DNA from: Thermoguttaceae bacterium | GTDB taxonomy: Bacteria > Planctomycetota > Planctomycetia > Pirellulales > Thermoguttaceae | Direction: 5' to 3' | Length of the DNA stretch: 64,000 nucleotides | NCBI GenBank assembly: GCA_017447865.1 | Contig: JAFSMO010000104.1 | Location: 124,001 to 188,000, forward strand | Part shown: positions 61,575 to 64,000 of the stretch, piece by piece | Layout: the number at the start of each line of letters is the position of its first letter | Numbering within the stretch: position 1 is the stretch's first letter | Program-made: the position numbers and the translations under genes | Notes under the pieces: model-generated | Databases searched by the model: none | What the model was told of the DNA's origin: nothing | Seen by the model: the letters and a program-made list of their open reading frames with translations, nothing else

Positions 61575-62924
61575 TCAGATGAAATTCGCCAGCTTCATCC
61601 TTTTCTGGAGCCAGAAAAAGTAAGTCCCCGCGATCAGGATCGAGACCAACGTCGCGGCCGGGGCGGCAAAGCCTAGCTGGTAGAGCGTCGCGTTCTCCTG
61701 GCAGCTGATCCACCAGGCGAGCGGAACGCGGACGCCGAACGTGCTCAGCAGACTGTGTGCCATCGAGATCACGGACCGGCCGCAGCCGCTGAAATACGAG
61801 TTCAGGTTGAAAATGACGCAGACCAACAGGCAGTCGAGCGTGAACGAGCGCAAATACTGCGCCGCCCCTTCGACCACTTCCACGTCGTGCGTGAAGATCC
61901 GCGTGACGGTTTCTGGCGCGATCTGGCAGTACGCCCAGGTCGAAACGCCGAAAAAGAGCGCGAACGCGATCCCAAAACCGAGACCGGTCAGGGCGCGGCG
62001 CGGCTTTTTCGCCCCGAGGTTCTGCGACGTCATGGTGGCTACGGCCCCCGCAAACGAAACCGGAGCGACGAAGAAGAAACCGACGCACCGCCCGGAGACG
62101 CCCACCGACGCGGACGCGACCAGGCCCATCGTGTTCACGATCCCCAAAATGATCATGAAAGAGACGGAGATCAGCGAGTCCTGCAGCGCCAGCGGCGTTC
62201 CGACCCAGAGGATTTTCCTGACCGCGGCCGGTTCCAGCCTGAAATGACGGCGGGCGAGACGGAAACCGAGTCTCTGCCGGCTCATGCAGAAGAGCGCGAG
62301 AAAGAAGCTGGCCCCCTGCGAGAGGACCGTCGCCCAGGCGGCTCCCGCGGCTCCCATCCGGAACGACCCTATGAAAAGAAAATCCACGATGATGTTCAGA
62401 ACGCACGCGAAAGCCACGAAAACCAGCGGTGTGCGGGAGTCGCCAAGCCCGCGGTAGATGGCGCTCACCACGTTGTAGCCGATGATGAACGGGATCCCGA
62501 GCGAGCAGATGAAAATGTACCGCGTGGCCTCCGGAACGGCCTCGGCCGGAATTCGGGTCAGTTGTACAAACGCCGGCGTGAAAAACGCGAGAATCGGCGT
62601 CAGAACGAGCGCGATCAGGCCAAACAAAACCGCCTGCGTGCCGATCGCCTGCGCGGTCCCTTCGGGATTTTTCTCCCCCACGTGGAAACCAATGAGCACG
62701 GTCCCACCGACGGTCAACCCCATGACCACGCCCATCACGATGTGCATGAACTGCGTGCCGTTCGCCAGCGCGCTGATCGCCTCCCGGGTTGAAAAAAGCC
62801 CGATGACGAACAGATCGATCGCCCCGTAAAGGACCTGAAGGACCGACGCGAGCATTAGCGGAATCGCGAAATTAATGAGCGAAAGGGGAATATTCCCCTC
62901 CGTCATTGAGTTGGGTTTTTCCAT
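61575..62924 (-). CDS. MATE-family efflux transporter
   Basis: 449 residues with twelve hydrophobic helices in two related halves. Typical MATE features are ISLINFAIPLMLASVLQVLYGAIDLFVIG-like helix 1, GTQFMHIVMGVVMGLTVGGTVLIGFHVGEKN, VSAIYRGLGDSRTPLVFV and, in the second half, VATMTSQNLGAKKPRRA, with NSYFSGCGRSVISM. It exports cationic or organic compounds in exchange for sodium or protons. It follows the partial gene on its right by 8 bp, so the two are in one operon. (Hydrophobic segments quoted in pieces.). Confidence 0.93.
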   Translation of the reverse strand: MEKPNSMTEGNIPLSLINFAIPLMLASVLQVLYGAIDLFVIGLFSTREAISALANGTQFMHIVMGVVMGLTVGGTVLIGFHVGEKNPEGTAQAIGTQAVLFGLIALVLTPILAFFTPAFVQLTRIPAEAVPEATRYIFICSLGIPFIIGYNVVSAIYRGLGDSRTPLVFVAFACVLNIIVDFLFIGSFRMGAAGAAWATVLSQGASFFLALFCMSRQRLGFRLARRHFRLEPAAVRKILWVGTPLALQDSLISVSFMIILGIVNTMGLVASASVGVSGRCVGFFFVAPVSFAGAVATMTSQNLGAKKPRRALTGLGFGIAFALFFGVSTWAYCQIAPETVTRIFTHDVEVVEGAAQYLRSFTLDCLLVCVIFNLNSYFSGCGRSVISMAHSLLSTFGVRVPLAWWISCQENATLYQLGFAAPAATLVSILIAGTYFFWLQKRMKLANFI

Positions 62925-62932
62925 CGATTTAA

Positions 62933-64000
62933 TTAGTATTTCCTCAAATTCTTCCGCCGCCGCTTACATTCCGCCGCGACTTTCCCGTTTCCGTCTTCCC
63001 GTGCGCCTTCTTCGATCTGGGCGAGCCACTCTGGTATTTCGGAAGTTTCGAGTTTATCAGACTTGGAGGCAGCGGGAAACTGCGCCAGCGCCTCATCCCA
63101 CCGGCGCAGATCCATGAGCGACTTCAAAAGCCAAAAATTCGCAAAGTTTTTCAAGAGTTCGTCTTCCAACTGCGCCCCACGACGCAAAAAAGGAAGGCTC
63201 CGTTCCGGCTCTTTCATCTGGTTAAAAACCCACCCCAACCAGACCGCACGCTGCGGTCCGTCCACGAGTTTTTCTGCGCGAGCGTAATATTCGTCGAGCT
63301 TTTCCGGTTCGGTTTCCCGCACGGTCTCGAAAATCCGCGAAAGGATCCGCATGCCAATGGGACCCCAATCTTCCCTTTCCTGTAAGACGTCCCACAGTTC
63401 AGGGAGATCGGGTTCCAGAATATCCTGAAAATCTTCCCTTACGAAACAAGAGATGGCGATTTGCCAACTTCGTGAATCTTTCGGAGCGGTGCGAATTTCA
63501 TCACTCAAGAGCTTTTTCACTTCGGCCTTGTGTCCCTGAGCATACCACAGTTCGGCGAGTTCAACCAACGCCCAGGCGTGGTAATCATCGCATGGGAAAG
63601 AATACAAACGCAGAAGGGCTTTTTCCAAATCTTTCCCGGACTCTTTTCTACGCTCGGGTCTGGAATAATATTCCACCCGATCGCGCCAGTATTCCGGCGA
63701 GTCCTCAGACAGTTTTTCCCTCTCACGGACTTCTCCACTTTCCATGAGCGGCACATGTGTACGTGAACGCCCCAGCATTACCCGGTCGAAATCGAAACCT
63801 TTGGTCTTTTCGGCCCATTTTTCACTTTCAAGTCTCCACTTCTTTGCTTCTTCCGGTCGATTCAGCTTCTCGCAAACGTCCGCAAGATTTTGAGTCACGA
63901 CCGTCTGAAACACGGCCAACATCACTTCATTGGAGATTTCCGGAGCAAAAATAAAACGCGCTCGCAATTTTTCTATCTCATCCGCCGTCATCGGAGGCTT
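62933..64000 (-). CDS. Partial helical-repeat (TPR-like) protein
   Basis: The frame is open to the right edge, so the true start probably lies outside; an internal ATG at 63991 would give 352 residues. The sequence is helical with pairs such as LADVCEKLNRPEEAKKWRLESEKW, WALVELAELWYAQGHKAEVKKLL, WLGWVFNQMKEPERSLPFLRRGA and FWLLKSLMDLRRWDEALAQFP, which read as tetratricopeptide-like repeats. The C-terminus is basic (CKRRRKNLRKY). No enzymatic domain is seen. Linked to the MATE gene. Confidence 0.65.
   Translation of the reverse strand, partial: KPPMTADEIEKLRARFIFAPEISNEVMLAVFQTVVTQNLADVCEKLNRPEEAKKWRLESEKWAEKTKGFDFDRVMLGRSRTHVPLMESGEVREREKLSEDSPEYWRDRVEYYSRPERRKESGKDLEKALLRLYSFPCDDYHAWALVELAELWYAQGHKAEVKKLLSDEIRTAPKDSRSWQIAISCFVREDFQDILEPDLPELWDVLQEREDWGPIGMRILSRIFETVRETEPEKLDEYYARAEKLVDGPQRAVWLGWVFNQMKEPERSLPFLRRGAQLEDELLKNFANFWLLKSLMDLRRWDEALAQFPAASKSDKLETSEIPEWLAQIEEGAREDGNGKVAAECKRRRKNLRKY

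Overview
The window is 64 kb of a moderately GC-rich bacterial chromosome with no plasmid, phage or transposase genes. The gene set points to the PVC superphylum, most likely Planctomycetota. It includes a caspase-like gene with an EF-hand, a DUF1080 protein, GH2 enzymes, WbsX/GH99-like and beta-helix secreted proteins, Tat-exported Gfo/Idh/MocA proteins, a squalene-cyclase-repeat protein, a GDDTY-repeat protein, an ECF sigma factor and an orphan MoxR ATPase. Many genes also lack a clear Shine-Dalgarno. This placement is an inference from gene content; there is no rRNA in the window.

Layout. 1-3.7 kb (minus): the 5' end of a secreted 21-residue-repeat protein, then a three-gene set made of a small membrane protein, a membrane-anchored coiled-coil protein and a caspase-like protein that seems to have lost its catalytic His. 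4.4-11.1 kb (minus): CysQ/HAL2-type phosphatase, secreted sugar-isomerase-like TIM barrel, UPF0173 hydrolase, citrate synthase, a Tat-type secreted protein, secreted glycerophosphodiester phosphodiesterase and DUF1080 protein. 11.4-17.8 kb: unknown cytoplasmic protein, S41 C-terminal protease, squalene-cyclase-repeat protein and (minus) DsbD. 18-27.5 kb: two paralogous GH2 enzymes separated by an orphan histidine kinase, a TatD hydrolase and a secreted planctomycete-type protein, then an alpha/beta hydrolase. 27.6-28.5 kb: two identical tRNA-Cys genes and an orphan UmuD. 29-34.5 kb: DUF362 protein, orphan EcoRI-type adenine methylase, LeuC, and an ECF sigma / membrane protein / secreted protein operon. 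34.5-38.9 kb (minus): ferredoxin-type aldo/keto reductase, sodium:solute symporter, TsaD. 39-61.5 kb (plus): EF-G-like GTPase, GDDTY-repeat protein, WbsX-like protein, a DoxX / two Gfo-Idh-MocA / SMP-30-like lipoprotein cluster, TatD-like hydrolase, MoxR and two secreted beta-helix proteins. 61.5-64 kb (minus): MATE exporter and a partial helical-repeat protein.

How it fits together. The export-signal-bearing GH2, WbsX-like and beta-helix proteins, with the SSS transporter and the TIM-barrel, DUF1080, Gfo/Idh and SMP-30 proteins, read as machinery for breaking down complex polysaccharides and handling unusual sugars.

The strongest non-gene signal is a family of intergenic, degenerate heptanucleotide tandem repeats at eight loci, each locus with a different heptamer. 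Three or four of them are built as inverted-repeat elements, and three share a common core. They resemble the STRR repeats of cyanobacteria. A second interspersed repeat, 53 bp with one mismatch, occurs at 4.3 and 35.7 kb. Other points worth attention are a probable CTG start codon on the DoxX gene, a discoidin domain nested inside the DUF4982 domain of both GH2 enzymes, and Ala/Pro/Glu tails shared by two adjacent but unrelated genes.
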